A DNA stretch of 34,586 nucleotides from the NCBI GenBank assembly GCA_028723425.1, contig JAQYEZ010000067.1, forward strand, positions 1 to 34,586. The letters are read 5' to 3'. Each line of letters opens with the position of its first letter. Positions within the stretch are counted from its first letter, which is position 1. This document shows, piece after piece, positions 1-8,978 of the stretch. The DNA is from Peptoniphilaceae bacterium. Its GTDB lineage: Bacteria > Bacillota > Clostridia > Tissierellales > Peptoniphilaceae. The position numbers and the translations under genes are program-made. The notes beneath the pieces were generated by a model. The model ran no database searches and was not told the origin of the DNA. It was given only the letters and a program-made list of their open reading frames with translations.

Positions 1-38
1 TCAAAATACTCATTCATAGTCAAATCCACCTTTTTCAT
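1..38 (-). CDS. N-terminus of a transposase, probably ISNCY/IS1202-type (partial)
   Basis: A minus-strand gene starts at 38 and runs off the left edge; only MKKVDLTMNEYF is visible. An AGGAGG ribosome site at 49-54 (read on the minus strand) lies about ten bases ahead of the ATG. The KVDLTMNE opening resembles the N-terminus of ISNCY (IS1202-like) transposases as I remember them, but twelve residues cannot prove it. If correct, bases 61 to about 140 would be the non-coding end of the element, and pyrB would lie just outside the insertion. The alternative is an unrelated small protein. Confidence 0.4.
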   Translation of the reverse strand, partial: MKKVDLTMNEYF

Positions 39-164
39 TTTCAATTACCTCCTAAGAGATAATTTTACAATATTTTTAATTGAATTACTGACAAATTTAT
101 TTGTGTTTCTACTATGACAATATCACTTGCGTTCTACACTGATAGAAAAAATTGAAAAAAATAA

Positions 165-193
165 TTGAATATTACTTTAGCTTCTGATATAAT
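165..193 (+). promoter_or_regulatory. sigma-A promoter of the pyrimidine operon
   Basis: TTGAAT (165-170), a 17-base spacer and a perfect TATAAT (188-193). Transcription should start near 200, about 20 bases before the pyrB ATG. That leaves no room for a PyrR-type attenuator. Confidence 0.7.
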
Positions 194-221
194 AAGAAAA
201 ACTTATGTAAAGGAGTTAAAA

Positions 222-1151
222 ATGCTAACGATAAAAAATTTATTAGGTGCAGATGATTTAAATAAAAGTGATTTACTTGAAATAATCGATTTGGCTCAAG
301 ATATAGTTAAGAGTCCCCAAGATTTTTCTCATTACTGTGATGGAAAATTATTGGGGACTCTTTTTTTTGAGCCTTCAACCAGAACAAGATTGTCTTTTGA
401 GTCTGCTATGAACAGACTTGGTGGTAGGGTAGTAGGCTTTTCTGATCCAAGTGCTTCTTCTACTCAAAAAGGTGAGAGCCTAAGAGATACTGTAAAAACT
501 GTAAGTCAATATACAGATATAATAGCAATGAGACATCCTATGGAAGGAGCTGCAAAACTTGCTAGTGAAACAGCAGATTGTCCAATTATAAATGCAGGAG
601 ATGGTGGTCATCAACATCCAACCCAAACTTTAACTGATATTTTGACAATTATGTCTGTAAAAAAATCTTTGTCAGGTCATAAAATAGGAATTTGTGGAGA
701 TTTAAAATATGGTAGAACTGTACATTCACTTTTAAAGGTTATGTCTATGTTTGATGATAACGAGTATGTACTTATATCACCAAAAGAACTACAATTACCT
801 GCTAATGTAAAGAAGTTTGTTTTTGAAGACAATTCTTTACCCTATGAAGAAAGATCAAACCTTGATGATTCTTTGGATGACTTAGATATACTTTACATGA
901 CAAGGATCCAAAAAGAAAGATTCTATTCAATCAACCAATACATAAGATTAAAGGATTCTTATGTTTTAAATGCAGAAAAACTTAAAAATGCTAAAAAAGA
1001 CATGATGATTCTTCATCCACTTCCTAGAGTTAATGAAATTTCAACAGATGTGGATAATGATCCAAGGGCTTTATATTTCCAACAAGCCAAATATGGGATG
1101 TATGTTAGAATGGCACTTATAATTAAACTATTGGAGGCAAATAATGCTTGA
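222..1151 (+). CDS. pyrB: Aspartate carbamoyltransferase catalytic subunit
   Basis: Condenses carbamoyl phosphate with aspartate to carbamoyl aspartate, the committed step of pyrimidine synthesis. The 309-residue protein has the carbamoyl-phosphate motif [11 protein letters not shown] (51-61), the GGHQHPTQ motif in the middle and HPLPR near the C-terminus. The start at 222 is preceded by AAGGAG (210-215). An in-frame TTG at 165 is rejected because it lies inside the -35 box. The gene overlaps pyrI by 8 bases, as expected for a catalytic and a regulatory subunit made together. It is first in a six-gene operon. Confidence 0.96.
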   Translation: MLTIKNLLGADDLNKSDLLEIIDLAQDIVKSPQDFSHYCDGKLLGTLFFEPSTRTRLSFESAMNRLGGRVVGFSDPSASSTQKGESLRDTVKTVSQYTDIIAMRHPMEGAAKLASETADCPIINAGDGGHQHPTQTLTDILTIMSVKKSLSGHKIGICGDLKYGRTVHSLLKVMSMFDDNEYVLISPKELQLPANVKKFVFEDNSLPYEERSNLDDSLDDLDILYMTRIQKERFYSINQYIRLKDSYVLNAEKLKNAKKDMMILHPLPRVNEISTDVDNDPRALYFQQAKYGMYVRMALIIKLLEANNA

Positions 1152-1572
1152 GATAACTTCTTTAAAAAATGGAATCGTAATTGATCACATCAAACATGGA
1201 AACGGAATTAAGATATTTAAGGAACTTGGCTTAGAAGAGCTAGACGGAGAAGTAGCTTTAATCTTAAATGCAAACTCTCCTTCTCGTGGAAAGAAAGATA
1301 TAGTAAAAATCGAAGATAACCTCGATATTAACCTTGATGCAGTAGCTATAATTGATCCAGATGCAACTGTTAACTATATCAAAGATGAAAAAGTAACTGA
1401 AAAGAAGGAGCTTGAGCTTCCAAAAGTTTCTGAAGGTATATTACATTGTCAAAATCCTAAGTGTGTTTCAACAACAGAAAGAGAAGTAAAATCTAGATTT
1501 ATTTTAATAGATAAAGATAAGAAAATGTACAAATGCGACTATTGTGATCAAATCTATGATGTAGAAAAATAA
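1144..1572 (+). CDS. pyrI: Aspartate carbamoyltransferase regulatory subunit
   Basis: Allosteric, nucleotide-binding chain of ATCase. At 142 residues it has the usual N-terminal effector-binding region and a C-terminal zinc domain. Four cysteines are visible at 102, 107, 131 and 134 (C-x4-C then C-x2-C); in the family they bind the zinc that contacts PyrB. Its start lies inside the 3' end of pyrB, so translation is probably coupled. Its presence means ATCase here is likely the regulated holoenzyme rather than the free trimer found in Bacillus. Confidence 0.95.
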   Translation: MLEITSLKNGIVIDHIKHGNGIKIFKELGLEELDGEVALILNANSPSRGKKDIVKIEDNLDINLDAVAIIDPDATVNYIKDEKVTEKKELELPKVSEGILHCQNPKCVSTTEREVKSRFILIDKDKKMYKCDYCDQIYDVEK

Positions 1573-1613
1573 TAAAAAGTTTTATTTTACTTTAATTATG
1601 AGGGGGCATGTGA

Positions 1614-2480
1614 ATGACAATAATTGATAAACTTTACCAAAGAATAGAAGAAAGAGGTTTTGTTTGTGTAGGCCTAGATACTTCGCTTGATTATATTCCA
1701 GAAAAAATGAAAAAAAATAAATCTATAAGCAAGGCACTATTTGATTTTAATAAGGAGATAATAGATCATACCTATGATGTATGTGCAATTTACAAACTTC
1801 AAATAGCCTACTACGAGTCTTATGGGCTTGAAGGAATGAAGGCCTACAAGGATAGCTTAGAATATTTAAGAAATAAAGATTTGCTTTCTATAGGAGATGT
1901 AAAAAGATCCGACATAGCTGATAGTGCAAAGCAATATGCTAAGGCTCATTTTTCTGGAGACTTTGAAACTGATTTTATCACACTAAATCCATATATGGGT
2001 CTTGACTCCATAGAAGCTTATGAAGAATATCTAAAAAGTGGGGATAAGGGGATATTCGTCTTGCTTAGAACATCAAATAAGGGAGCAAATGATTTCGAAG
2101 TTTTAAAGACAGAAAATGGCAAAGAATTATTTTTTACAATAGGAGATAAGCTAAAAGTCTTAAATGAAAAATATATTTCCAAGTCTGGTTATGGTCCAGT
2201 AGGTCTTGTAGTTGGAGCAACTTTTTCTGAGGAAGTAAAAGAAATAAGAGAAAGATATAAAAATATGTTCTTTTTAATACCAGGCTTTGGAGCACAAAAA
2301 GCAGATAGTTTAAATGTTTATAATCTTATGAATAATAAAAATGGCGGAGTTGTAAATTCATCAAGGGCTATCTTAAAAAACTATTTAAATTATGAAGACG
2401 GAGAAGATAATATAGGCTTATATGCAAGAAAAAAGGCCATAGAAACAAAAGAGGAAATTTCTAAAAATGAAGTCTTATAA
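1614..2480 (+). CDS. pyrF: Orotidine 5'-phosphate decarboxylase, type 2
   Basis: Converts OMP to UMP, the last step of the pathway. The 288-residue length and the motif GDVKRSDI (94-101), with catalytic Lys97, place it in the longer type 2 family. AGGGGG at 1601-1606 sets the start at 1614. An ATG-TGA pair directly in front (1608-1613) forms a start-stop codon pair in the same frame and is probably accidental. The 3' end overlaps pyrK by 14 bases. Confidence 0.95.
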   Translation: MTIIDKLYQRIEERGFVCVGLDTSLDYIPEKMKKNKSISKALFDFNKEIIDHTYDVCAIYKLQIAYYESYGLEGMKAYKDSLEYLRNKDLLSIGDVKRSDIADSAKQYAKAHFSGDFETDFITLNPYMGLDSIEAYEEYLKSGDKGIFVLLRTSNKGANDFEVLKTENGKELFFTIGDKLKVLNEKYISKSGYGPVGLVVGATFSEEVKEIRERYKNMFFLIPGFGAQKADSLNVYNLMNNKNGGVVNSSRAILKNYLNYEDGEDNIGLYARKKAIETKEEISKNEVL

Positions 2481-3183
2481 AATAGGAAAGATTTTAGAAA
2501 ATAAAGAAATTGCCAAGGATATTTGGCAAATGAAAGTTAAAGCAAAGCTAGAATCACAACCAGGTCAATTTTTTATGCTTAGGGCAGCTTCCTTTAGAAA
2601 TGATCCTCTACTATCTAGACCCTTTGGAGTTTGCGATGAAAATAAAGACCAAATCACCTTTCTCTACCAAGTAGTTGGAAAAGCAACAAAAATAATGGCT
2701 AGTCTAAGGGAAAATGAAGAAGTAAAACTTCTCGGTCCTTTGGGCAAGGGCTTTGACCTAAAAAAGGATAAAAAAATAGCACTTGTAGCTGGTGGCCTTG
2801 GTATAGCTCCACTTTTGTATTTATGCAAAAGTCTTGAAAATAAGCCAGACTTTTATGCTGGTTTTTCCGATGAAATATATTTTGTCGATGCTTTCAGCCC
2901 CTTTGTTAATAAGATAGTAACAACAGTTGATAAAATAGACCATAAGTTTATTACAGAAGTAATAGATACTGATAATTATGATTTAATATATGCCTGTGGA
3001 CCTAATCCGATGCTTAAAGCCTTATGTGATAAAAACACAAGTGCAGAAATCCAAGTTTCTATGGAAGCCCATATGGCTTGTGGTATAGGAGCATGTCTGG
3101 GCTGTACAATTGAAGCCAAAGATGGTGGCTTTTTAAGAGTTTGCAAAGATGGTCCAGTTTTTTATGCCAAGGAGGTTTTCTAG
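2467..3183 (+). CDS. pyrK: Dihydroorotate dehydrogenase B electron-transfer subunit
   Basis: FAD and [2Fe-2S] protein that passes electrons from PyrD to NAD+. The 238-residue chain has the flavin motif RPFGV (51-55), the NAD-binding glycine run AGGLGIAP (108-115) and four cluster cysteines at 205, 210, 213 and 226. The start overlaps pyrF; GAGGAA at 2453-2458 lies ahead of the ATG. The stop codon TAG directly abuts the pyrD ATG. Confidence 0.95.
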   Translation: MKSYKIGKILENKEIAKDIWQMKVKAKLESQPGQFFMLRAASFRNDPLLSRPFGVCDENKDQITFLYQVVGKATKIMASLRENEEVKLLGPLGKGFDLKKDKKIALVAGGLGIAPLLYLCKSLENKPDFYAGFSDEIYFVDAFSPFVNKIVTTVDKIDHKFITEVIDTDNYDLIYACGPNPMLKALCDKNTSAEIQVSMEAHMACGIGACLGCTIEAKDGGFLRVCKDGPVFYAKEVF

Positions 3184-4083
3184 ATGTCTTTGGAAGTAGA
3201 TATTTGTGGAATAAAATTTAAAAATCCTGTCATTGCAGCTTCTGGAACCTTTGGCTTTGGGAGGGAATTTTCTGCTTATATTGACCTAAATAGACTTGGG
3301 GGCATAGCTTCAAAAGGCCTTACTCTCCATAAAAATTTGGGTAACAAGGGCCTTAGAATTTATGAAACAGCATCGGGCCTTATGAATTCTATAGGCTTAC
3401 AAAATCCAGGCATTGCTTATTTTGTTAAGGAAGAACTTCCCTTCTTATTAGCAAAAGATACTGTAACAATCGCAAATCTTGGTGGTCACTCTATCGATGA
3501 GTATGTAAGGGGAGCAGAAATTTTAGATCAAACAGATCTAAAAATTATAGAACTTAATATATCATGTCCCAATGTAAAAGAGGGAGGGATGGCTTTTGGT
3601 ACAGATCCTTCCAAGGCAAAGGAAGTTATAACAAAAGTTAGAGAGAAAACTAATAAAGTCCTTATGGTAAAACTCTCACCAAATGTAGGTCATATTGGAG
3701 ATTTTGCAAAGATTGCCCAAGATTGCGGAGCAGACTGCATAAGTCTCATTAATACAGTAAATGCTATGGCTATAGATATTAGGAAAAGAAAAGCAGTTTT
3801 TGCCAACAAGACTGCAGGTCTTTCTGGACCTTGTATAAAGCCTATAGCTTTAAGAATGGTAAATGAAGCAGCAAATAGTGTTTCCATACCGGTAATTGGC
3901 ATGGGAGGGATAATGACCTATGAAGATGCCATAGAATTTATAATGGCAGGAGCCAAGGCTGTTCAAGTTGGAAGTGCAAACTTTGTGGATTATAAAGCCA
4001 TGATTAATATCATAGATGGTATTGAAAAATTTATGGATGAAGAAAAGATTAAAGATTTAAGTGAAATTACAAATATTATTTAA
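3184..4083 (+). CDS. pyrD: Dihydroorotate dehydrogenase, class 1B catalytic subunit
   Basis: FMN enzyme oxidising dihydroorotate to orotate with NAD+ as acceptor, acting as a complex with PyrK. The 299-residue protein has the class 1 active-site motif NISCPN with catalytic Cys128. The adjacent pyrK identifies the class 1B, NAD-linked form. AAGGAGG at 3170-3176, inside the end of pyrK, serves the start. Confidence 0.96.
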   Translation: MSLEVDICGIKFKNPVIAASGTFGFGREFSAYIDLNRLGGIASKGLTLHKNLGNKGLRIYETASGLMNSIGLQNPGIAYFVKEELPFLLAKDTVTIANLGGHSIDEYVRGAEILDQTDLKIIELNISCPNVKEGGMAFGTDPSKAKEVITKVREKTNKVLMVKLSPNVGHIGDFAKIAQDCGADCISLINTVNAMAIDIRKRKAVFANKTAGLSGPCIKPIALRMVNEAANSVSIPVIGMGGIMTYEDAIEFIMAGAKAVQVGSANFVDYKAMINIIDGIEKFMDEEKIKDLSEITNII

Positions 4084-4093
4084 GGAGAAAAAT

Positions 4094-4672
4094 ATGGATA
4101 GAACTATAGAATTATTAAAAAAATCAAATGCTTTATTAGAAGGTCATTTTCTTTTATCATCAGGCAAACACTCAAATAAATATGTGCAATGTGCTAAACT
4201 TATACAAAACCCTAAATATTGTCAAGAAGTAGCAGAGATTATTGCCCAAAAAGTAAAAGAAAAAGGTTTAGAAGTTGACCTTTGTGTGGGACCTGCTATG
4301 GGAGGAGTAATTATATCTTATGAAGTTGCCAAAGCCTTAGGAGTTGAGGCAATCTTTACTGAAAGACTTGAAGGGGATATGACTTTAAGACGTGGTTTTA
4401 CAATTGAAAAGGGAAGTAAAATCCTTGTAGTAGAAGATGTTATTACAACTGGAAAATCATCGTTTGAAACAATTGATGTTATAAAACAATTAGGAGGAGA
4501 AGTTACAGGCCTTGCTGCAATAGCAAATAGGTCAGATCAAGAACAATTACATGGCTATCCAATAGCAGCAGCTACAAGTGTTCATATAGAAACTTGGGAT
4601 GCTGATAAAATACCAGAAGACCTAAAGAAAATTCCTGTAGTTAAGCCAGGATCAAGGATTACTGTAGAATAA
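4094..4672 (+). CDS. pyrE: Orotate phosphoribosyltransferase
   Basis: Joins orotate and PRPP to make OMP. The 192-residue protein carries the PRPP-binding loop VVEDVITTGKS (112-122). AAGGAG at 4082-4087, overlapping the pyrD stop, fixes the start at 4094; an upstream in-frame ATG at 4061 lacks this support. It is the last gene of the operon. pyrC, carA and carB are not in the window. Confidence 0.95.
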   Translation: MDRTIELLKKSNALLEGHFLLSSGKHSNKYVQCAKLIQNPKYCQEVAEIIAQKVKEKGLEVDLCVGPAMGGVIISYEVAKALGVEAIFTERLEGDMTLRRGFTIEKGSKILVVEDVITTGKSSFETIDVIKQLGGEVTGLAAIANRSDQEQLHGYPIAAATSVHIETWDADKIPEDLKKIPVVKPGSRITVE

Positions 4673-4695
4673 CTTGTTAAAGGCCTTCTAAAAGA

Positions 4696-4736
4696 GTAAA
4701 ATATAAGTAACTGTAATAAAATTGTTACTATTTTAC
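4696..4736 (+). terminator. Weak hairpin after pyrE
   Basis: GTAAAATATAAGTAAC (4696-4711) and GTTACTATTTTAC (4724-4736) can pair over 13 bases with a three-base bulge. No T-run follows, so it may slow transcription or protect the mRNA end rather than terminate. Confidence 0.3.
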
Positions 4737-4759
4737 GTGTATTTTACTATGAGGTAGAG

Positions 4760-5473
4760 ATGAAGACTAAATCTAAAAGAATAATTCTTTCCTTTCTTTC
4801 TATAATTTTAGTTGTAACTATAGCTATAGGAACTGATTATGGAAGTCTTGCTTCTAATCAAGTGGAAAAAAGATCTAGCTTAATCGAAGGAATTAACAAG
4901 ATTAATATTCAAACTTTGGAACTTTATCAATCAAAAATGAAAAGATTTGACAAACTTTCAAAAGACTTGGAAGCTTTTAAAGAGAAGGGATCTTCAGGTA
5001 TTAAAGAAGATAACATCTTATATTTGACAAACAAAACAGGATTTACAGCTAGTGAATTAGACTCAGCTTTAAGGGGAACAAAGCTTGAGGGCTTGGGAGT
5101 TGACTTTAAGAAAGCAGAAGATGAAACAGGAGTAAATGCAATTTTGCTAATGGCTATAGCTAAACATGAATCTGGTAATGGTACTAGTCTTTTAGCAAAT
5201 GAAAAAAATAATTTATTTGGCTTTAATGCTATAGACCAAGATCCCATAAATGCTGCTAGCAAATTTAAGACCAAGGGAGAGTCTATAATGCATGTGGCAA
5301 AATTTTTAAAGGAAAATTACCTTAAAAAAGGTGCTAGATTTTATAATGGAATATCCACTGAGGGTATAGGAAAATTGTATGCAACAGATCCAGCTTGGTC
5401 AAAAAAAGTTTCCAATATGATGATAGAAGTTTCACAAAATATGATGGATGAATATGAAAGGGCAGGTAATTGA
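4760..5473 (+). CDS. Secreted or membrane-anchored glucosaminidase-domain protein
   Basis: Probable peptidoglycan N-acetylglucosaminidase. Residues 7-25 form a hydrophobic signal or anchor segment after a Lys/Arg-rich start. Residues 45-85 look helical. The GH73-type domain (about 95-235) contains KHESGNG with the likely catalytic Glu137, followed by NNLFGF (150-155). The 237-residue protein is a short LytG/Bax-like form without SH3 or LysM repeats. GAGGT at 4751-4755 precedes the ATG. A terminator overlaps its stop codon. The substrate is inferred from the family. Confidence 0.85.
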   Translation: MKTKSKRIILSFLSIILVVTIAIGTDYGSLASNQVEKRSSLIEGINKINIQTLELYQSKMKRFDKLSKDLEAFKEKGSSGIKEDNILYLTNKTGFTASELDSALRGTKLEGLGVDFKKAEDETGVNAILLMAIAKHESGNGTSLLANEKNNLFGFNAIDQDPINAASKFKTKGESIMHVAKFLKENYLKKGARFYNGISTEGIGKLYATDPAWSKKVSNMMIEVSQNMMDEYERAGN

Positions 5474-5484
5474 CCTGTCTTTTT
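5461..5484 (+). terminator. Rho-independent terminator overlapping the glucosaminidase stop
   Basis: GGCAGGT (5461-5467), five-base loop, ACCTGTC (5473-5479), then TTTTT. The stem includes one G-T pair, and the stop codon lies in the loop and right arm. Confidence 0.7.
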
Positions 5485-5486
5485 GA

Positions 5487-5514
5487 TTGAAAAATTAATA
5501 AACAAGCATATAAT
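5487..5514 (+). promoter_or_regulatory. sigma-A promoter of the GlgB-like gene
   Basis: TTGAAA (5487-5492), 16-base spacer, TATAAT (5509-5514). It starts immediately after the preceding terminator, so the GlgB-like gene has its own transcription unit. Confidence 0.7.
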
Positions 5515-5532
5515 TTTTCAAAGGAGTTTATT

Positions 5533-7191
5533 ATGAATACTAGAGAATATTTACATGGTCAATCATCAGAAGGTTATAAGTTTTTTGGATGTCATAAAAG
5601 AAAAGAAGGAGGCTATATATTTAGACTTCTAGCCAAAGAAGCTACTAAGGTTTACATAGCAGGCGACTTTAATGATTGGAAGAAAGAAAGTGCTAGAAAA
5701 TATCCTACCGGTGTTTTTTCTATAAGAAATGCAAAGGCAAAAGAAGGGGACAGATATTGCTATTATATAGAGGATAAAAATTCTAAGCTTATACAAAAAC
5801 TTGACCCCTTTGGCAATCAAATAGATCCAAGTTTATCATATTCTGTAATTGCTGATACAGATTACAAGTTTACTAGCAAGAAGGTAAAAACTGATAAATT
5901 AAATATTTTTCAAGTAAATATACAATCCTATTTTGACTTATATAATAAAAAAACAAATCTAGCCTTTGAAGCTAAAGAATTAATTTCCTATGTAAAGGAT
6001 AATAACTTTACTCATATAGAGCTAATGCCAATAGTTCAAGTAAAGTTAGTAGATTCTCTTGGTTATAGGCCAATAAATCTTATTTCTTTAGACCAAAGTC
6101 TTGGTATAGTAAAGGAAATGAAAGAATTTGTAGATCTTTGCCATAAAAATAAGCTTGGGCTAATCCTTGATTTTGATTTTTCGGAATTTGATGATTTAAA
6201 ACAAGGACTTAAAGAATTTGATGGGACTAGAATGTATGAATCAGACTATGATGATATCAGATATAACTATTTTTCTGGCATGAACTTTGATACAAGTAAA
6301 AATTTGGTAAAATCATATATAATGTCTAGTTTAGAGTATTGGATAAATGAGTTTAATGTCGATTTAATAAAATTTTCAAATATCGAAAAATTAATTTATT
6401 GGCAAGGTGATTTTTCTAGAGGAATTAACACAAATTCTTATGAATTTGTAAAGACTTTAAATAAAAAAATACATGATTTAAAAAGTAAATCTATAGCCTC
6501 ATCAGCTTCAAGTAAAAATTTTATAGATAAAGAACTTGGTTTTGATTATATAGAAGATAATAGCCTTAGAGAGGTTATAAAAATTTTTCAAAAAGAGCCA
6601 TTTTTTAGGAACAACTATAAGAAGACTATCAGTAAGTTAATAAATAAAGATATGAGTGGAAGAATTTTGGCTCTTAACTATCTAGATTCTTTACTTGAAG
6701 GTTGCTCTCCAGCAATGAAAATGTATGGACAAGATTATAAATATGACCAATACAAGACTTTTATGACCCTATTATATACACTTAAAGCTGATAAGATGAT
6801 TTTTTCATCAGATGAAATAGGGGATCTAGAAAAGCGGTATGTTGGAAAACCTAAAAAAGTAAATTTAAATTCTAACCAAAGTGAGTTTGCTAGTTTTTTT
6901 AAGAGCTTAACTTCAATTTGTACAAAAAACAAGGCATTTTCTGATAAAAATTCAGAAATTATAGATCTTGATATAGAAGGTTATTCTATTTTTGCTTATA
7001 AGAGACTATATAAAAATGAAGAATTTTTAATCTTGTTAAATTTAACAGATATTGCTTATTCAATAGATTTAAGAAATACTTACATGATTATTTTGGCTAG
7101 TGATGATAAACTTTATCAAAAGCATAAAGATAAGCTTATGGAAAAAGTTAAGCTAAATAAATTCTCTTCTTGTATCTTAAAAAAGAAATAA
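5533..7191 (+). CDS. GlgB-like GH13 protein lacking all three catalytic acids
   Basis: Its architecture is that of glycogen branching enzyme: a CBM48 domain (about 25-110, with VYIAGDFNDW), a GH13 barrel (about 125-450, with FTHIELMPI) and a C-terminal beta domain. Ungapped comparison with the remembered GlgB consensus puts Ser282 where the nucleophile Asp of R-x-D-A-V should be, and Lys280 for its Arg. Ser323-Ser324 replace the Glu-Glu acid/base pair, and NYLD (382-385) replaces SHDE. The His of region I is Glu. The family reaction is therefore very unlikely. At 552 residues it is shorter than usual (about 620-730) but unbroken. AAGGAG precedes the ATG. A carbohydrate-binding or scaffolding role is inferred. 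Confidence 0.8.
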   Translation: MNTREYLHGQSSEGYKFFGCHKRKEGGYIFRLLAKEATKVYIAGDFNDWKKESARKYPTGVFSIRNAKAKEGDRYCYYIEDKNSKLIQKLDPFGNQIDPSLSYSVIADTDYKFTSKKVKTDKLNIFQVNIQSYFDLYNKKTNLAFEAKELISYVKDNNFTHIELMPIVQVKLVDSLGYRPINLISLDQSLGIVKEMKEFVDLCHKNKLGLILDFDFSEFDDLKQGLKEFDGTRMYESDYDDIRYNYFSGMNFDTSKNLVKSYIMSSLEYWINEFNVDLIKFSNIEKLIYWQGDFSRGINTNSYEFVKTLNKKIHDLKSKSIASSASSKNFIDKELGFDYIEDNSLREVIKIFQKEPFFRNNYKKTISKLINKDMSGRILALNYLDSLLEGCSPAMKMYGQDYKYDQYKTFMTLLYTLKADKMIFSSDEIGDLEKRYVGKPKKVNLNSNQSEFASFFKSLTSICTKNKAFSDKNSEIIDLDIEGYSIFAYKRLYKNEEFLILLNLTDIAYSIDLRNTYMIILASDDKLYQKHKDKLMEKVKLNKFSSCILKKK

Positions 7192-7233
7192 TTTTTTCTG
7201 GGTATAAAGTAAATATTAGAGAGGAGGAAAGGT

Positions 7234-8442
7234 GTGAAAATAAAATTAAATGAAGAAGAAAATACAAAACTATTTTATAGATTAGTTTTTGTGTTTGTTT
7301 CCATTTTATTCTTTTTTATGGTATATAGATTTGACGGGTTTAAGAAAAGTCTTTCACAAGTTATGGCTGTCTTATCTCCAGTTATTTTTGGTGGTATCTT
7401 AGCCTATCTAGTAAATATACCCCTTAGTTTTTTGGAAAAAAATCTATATAAGCTTAATTTTTATAGAAATTTATCCTTTAGGAAAAGAAGAAATATAGCA
7501 CTTTCAATAACATATGTGGTAATCATATTTTTAATATTTTTATTCTTTAGTCTTTTGATACCACAACTTGTAGAATCTATAGGCAAACTATCTTCCATGA
7601 TAAATGACTATTTAAGTAACAATAAGTTTGATTCTTGGGAAAGTTTTTTTAAAAAGTTTGGCTTATCACCTAAGATTTCGGGATTTTTGACAGATTCTTT
7701 AACAAGACTTACAGAATATTTAAAGGGATTTTTATCAAAACTTGGGCCAATGCTAACTTCGCTTGCTTCAGGACTTATTTCAACAACAATTACTGGTCTT
7801 ATAGGATTTTTTATGTCCTTATATCTTTTAAGTAGTAAGGAGCATTTTGCACAAATAAGTAAAAAGGCAACTTATGCTATTTTTCCTAAAAAAATGGCAG
7901 AAAAACTAATAAAGATTAGTCGTGAACTTGAAGAAAATATAAAATCTTATTTGACAGGAAGCCTATTGGGATCTGCCATATTGGGTTTGGAAGTATCCAT
8001 AGTTTTATTCTTTTTAGGAGTAGAAGGGATTATAACTTTTGGATTAATTTTAACAATTTCCAATATGATTCCTTACCTTGGACCCTGGCTTGGAGCAACA
8101 CCAGTATTTTTAATGATTGGTGTTCAGGATATGAGAAATGCTATGATTTTTATTATAGTAATAATTATAGCTCAACAAATTGATGGTAATATTGTTCAAC
8201 CAAGAATTCAATCGGGTCAAATGGGCATGAATTCATTCTGGATAGTTTTTGCTATTATAATTGGAGGATCATTATTTGGTATATTAGGAATGATTATTGG
8301 AGTTCCAATATTTGCAGTTTTGTATACTCTTTTGAAAGAACTAATAGAGTTTATATTAGAAAAAAAAGGCTTACCTAAAGAATCAAAGGCATATAGTAAG
8401 GAAAATGAGGGAAAATTTATAAATTCTTATGTAGATAAATAA
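7234..8442 (+). CDS. AI-2E family transporter (PerM/YdiK-like permease)
   Basis: An integral membrane protein of 402 residues with about seven or eight hydrophobic segments. The pattern is typical of the AI-2E/UPF0118 family: an N-terminal helix pair, a soluble stretch near 120-180, and a C-terminal block containing PYLGPWLGATP and GNIVQPRI. Family members have been linked to autoinducer-2 export or Na+/H+ exchange; the substrate here is unknown. It starts with GTG at 7234 behind AGGAGG (7222-7227). It follows the GlgB-like gene by 42 bases and is probably co-transcribed with it. Confidence 0.88.
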   Translation: MKIKLNEEENTKLFYRLVFVFVSILFFFMVYRFDGFKKSLSQVMAVLSPVIFGGILAYLVNIPLSFLEKNLYKLNFYRNLSFRKRRNIALSITYVVIIFLIFLFFSLLIPQLVESIGKLSSMINDYLSNNKFDSWESFFKKFGLSPKISGFLTDSLTRLTEYLKGFLSKLGPMLTSLASGLISTTITGLIGFFMSLYLLSSKEHFAQISKKATYAIFPKKMAEKLIKISRELEENIKSYLTGSLLGSAILGLEVSIVLFFLGVEGIITFGLILTISNMIPYLGPWLGATPVFLMIGVQDMRNAMIFIIVIIIAQQIDGNIVQPRIQSGQMGMNSFWIVFAIIIGGSLFGILGMIIGVPIFAVLYTLLKELIEFILEKKGLPKESKAYSKENEGKFINSYVDK

Positions 8443-8444
8443 TT

Positions 8445-8474
8445 AAGGACTTTTGTGCGTTCAAAAGTCCTTTT
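8445..8474 (+). terminator. Strong terminator between convergent genes
   Basis: AAGGACTTTTG (8445-8455) pairs perfectly with CAAAAGTCCTT (8462-8472) around a six-base loop, followed by T bases. It may also serve the minus-strand gene ending at 8489. Confidence 0.85.
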
Positions 8475-8488
8475 AAAAACAATAAAAT

Positions 8489-8965
8489 TTAGTGATTTTT
8501 CTTTTTTTCTACTAGCTTATATACATTTTCTATATTATGAGCTACATTGGTAAATCTTTCGAGTATGGTTTTTCTTGTTATGATTCCAAGAAAATAGCCA
8601 TTCCTTTGCGTTATACAAATAAAGTTATTATTGATAATTAGTCTAAGTATATCTTCTAAATCAGAATTGTTAAAAAGTATAGGCACAACTTGATTCATTA
8701 TCTCTGACACCTTGGTATTATTTAGTTTATCATTATTAAACAAAACATCATCTTCACAAGATGTTACTATTTTTGAAATTGATATTAGACCTCTAACCCT
8801 ATATTCCTTATCCAAGACTGGTATTGTTTGATAACTGTTAGCAGATAATACCAAGATAGCGTGAAGGAGAGTATCATCCTCTTGCAAGACTGCAACGTCA
8901 TCCGCAGGTATCATCAAGTTTTCTGTTGGTTGATTAAATAATTCTCTAAATTTTTCTCCAATCAT
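8489..8965 (-). CDS. cbpB: CBS-pair protein of the c-di-AMP-binding CbpB/DarB type
   Basis: A 158-residue protein made almost entirely of two CBS motifs (about 18-70 and 85-140). The opening MIGEKFRELF, then NLMIPADDVA, and the phrases IPVLDKEYRVRGLI and INNNFICI closely follow Listeria CbpB and Bacillus DarB as I remember them. Those proteins bind c-di-AMP and, when unbound, stimulate the (p)ppGpp synthetase Rel and, in Bacillus, pyruvate carboxylase. The start at 8965 is chosen because CTCC at 8972-8975 (GGAG on the minus strand) is correctly spaced; upstream ATGs lack a ribosome site. It is downstream of SRP RNA on the same strand. Confidence 0.8.
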   Translation of the reverse strand: MIGEKFRELFNQPTENLMIPADDVAVLQEDDTLLHAILVLSANSYQTIPVLDKEYRVRGLISISKIVTSCEDDVLFNNDKLNNTKVSEIMNQVVPILFNNSDLEDILRLIINNNFICITQRNGYFLGIITRKTILERFTNVAHNIENVYKLVEKKKNH

Positions 8966-8978
8966 TCTTAACTCCATT

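Noticed and set aside
165-221. In-frame extension of pyrB from TTG at 165
   Set aside because: The TTG is part of the -35 box and has no ribosome site; AAGGAG before 222 is decisive.
1608-1613. Start-stop codon pair ATG-TGA before pyrF as a regulatory minimal frame
   Set aside because: It is only one or two bases from the ribosome site, too close for initiation; probably accidental.
4722-4750. Promoter TTGTTA-N17-TACTAT for the glucosaminidase gene
   Set aside because: It would start transcription about three bases before the ATG, downstream of the ribosome site.
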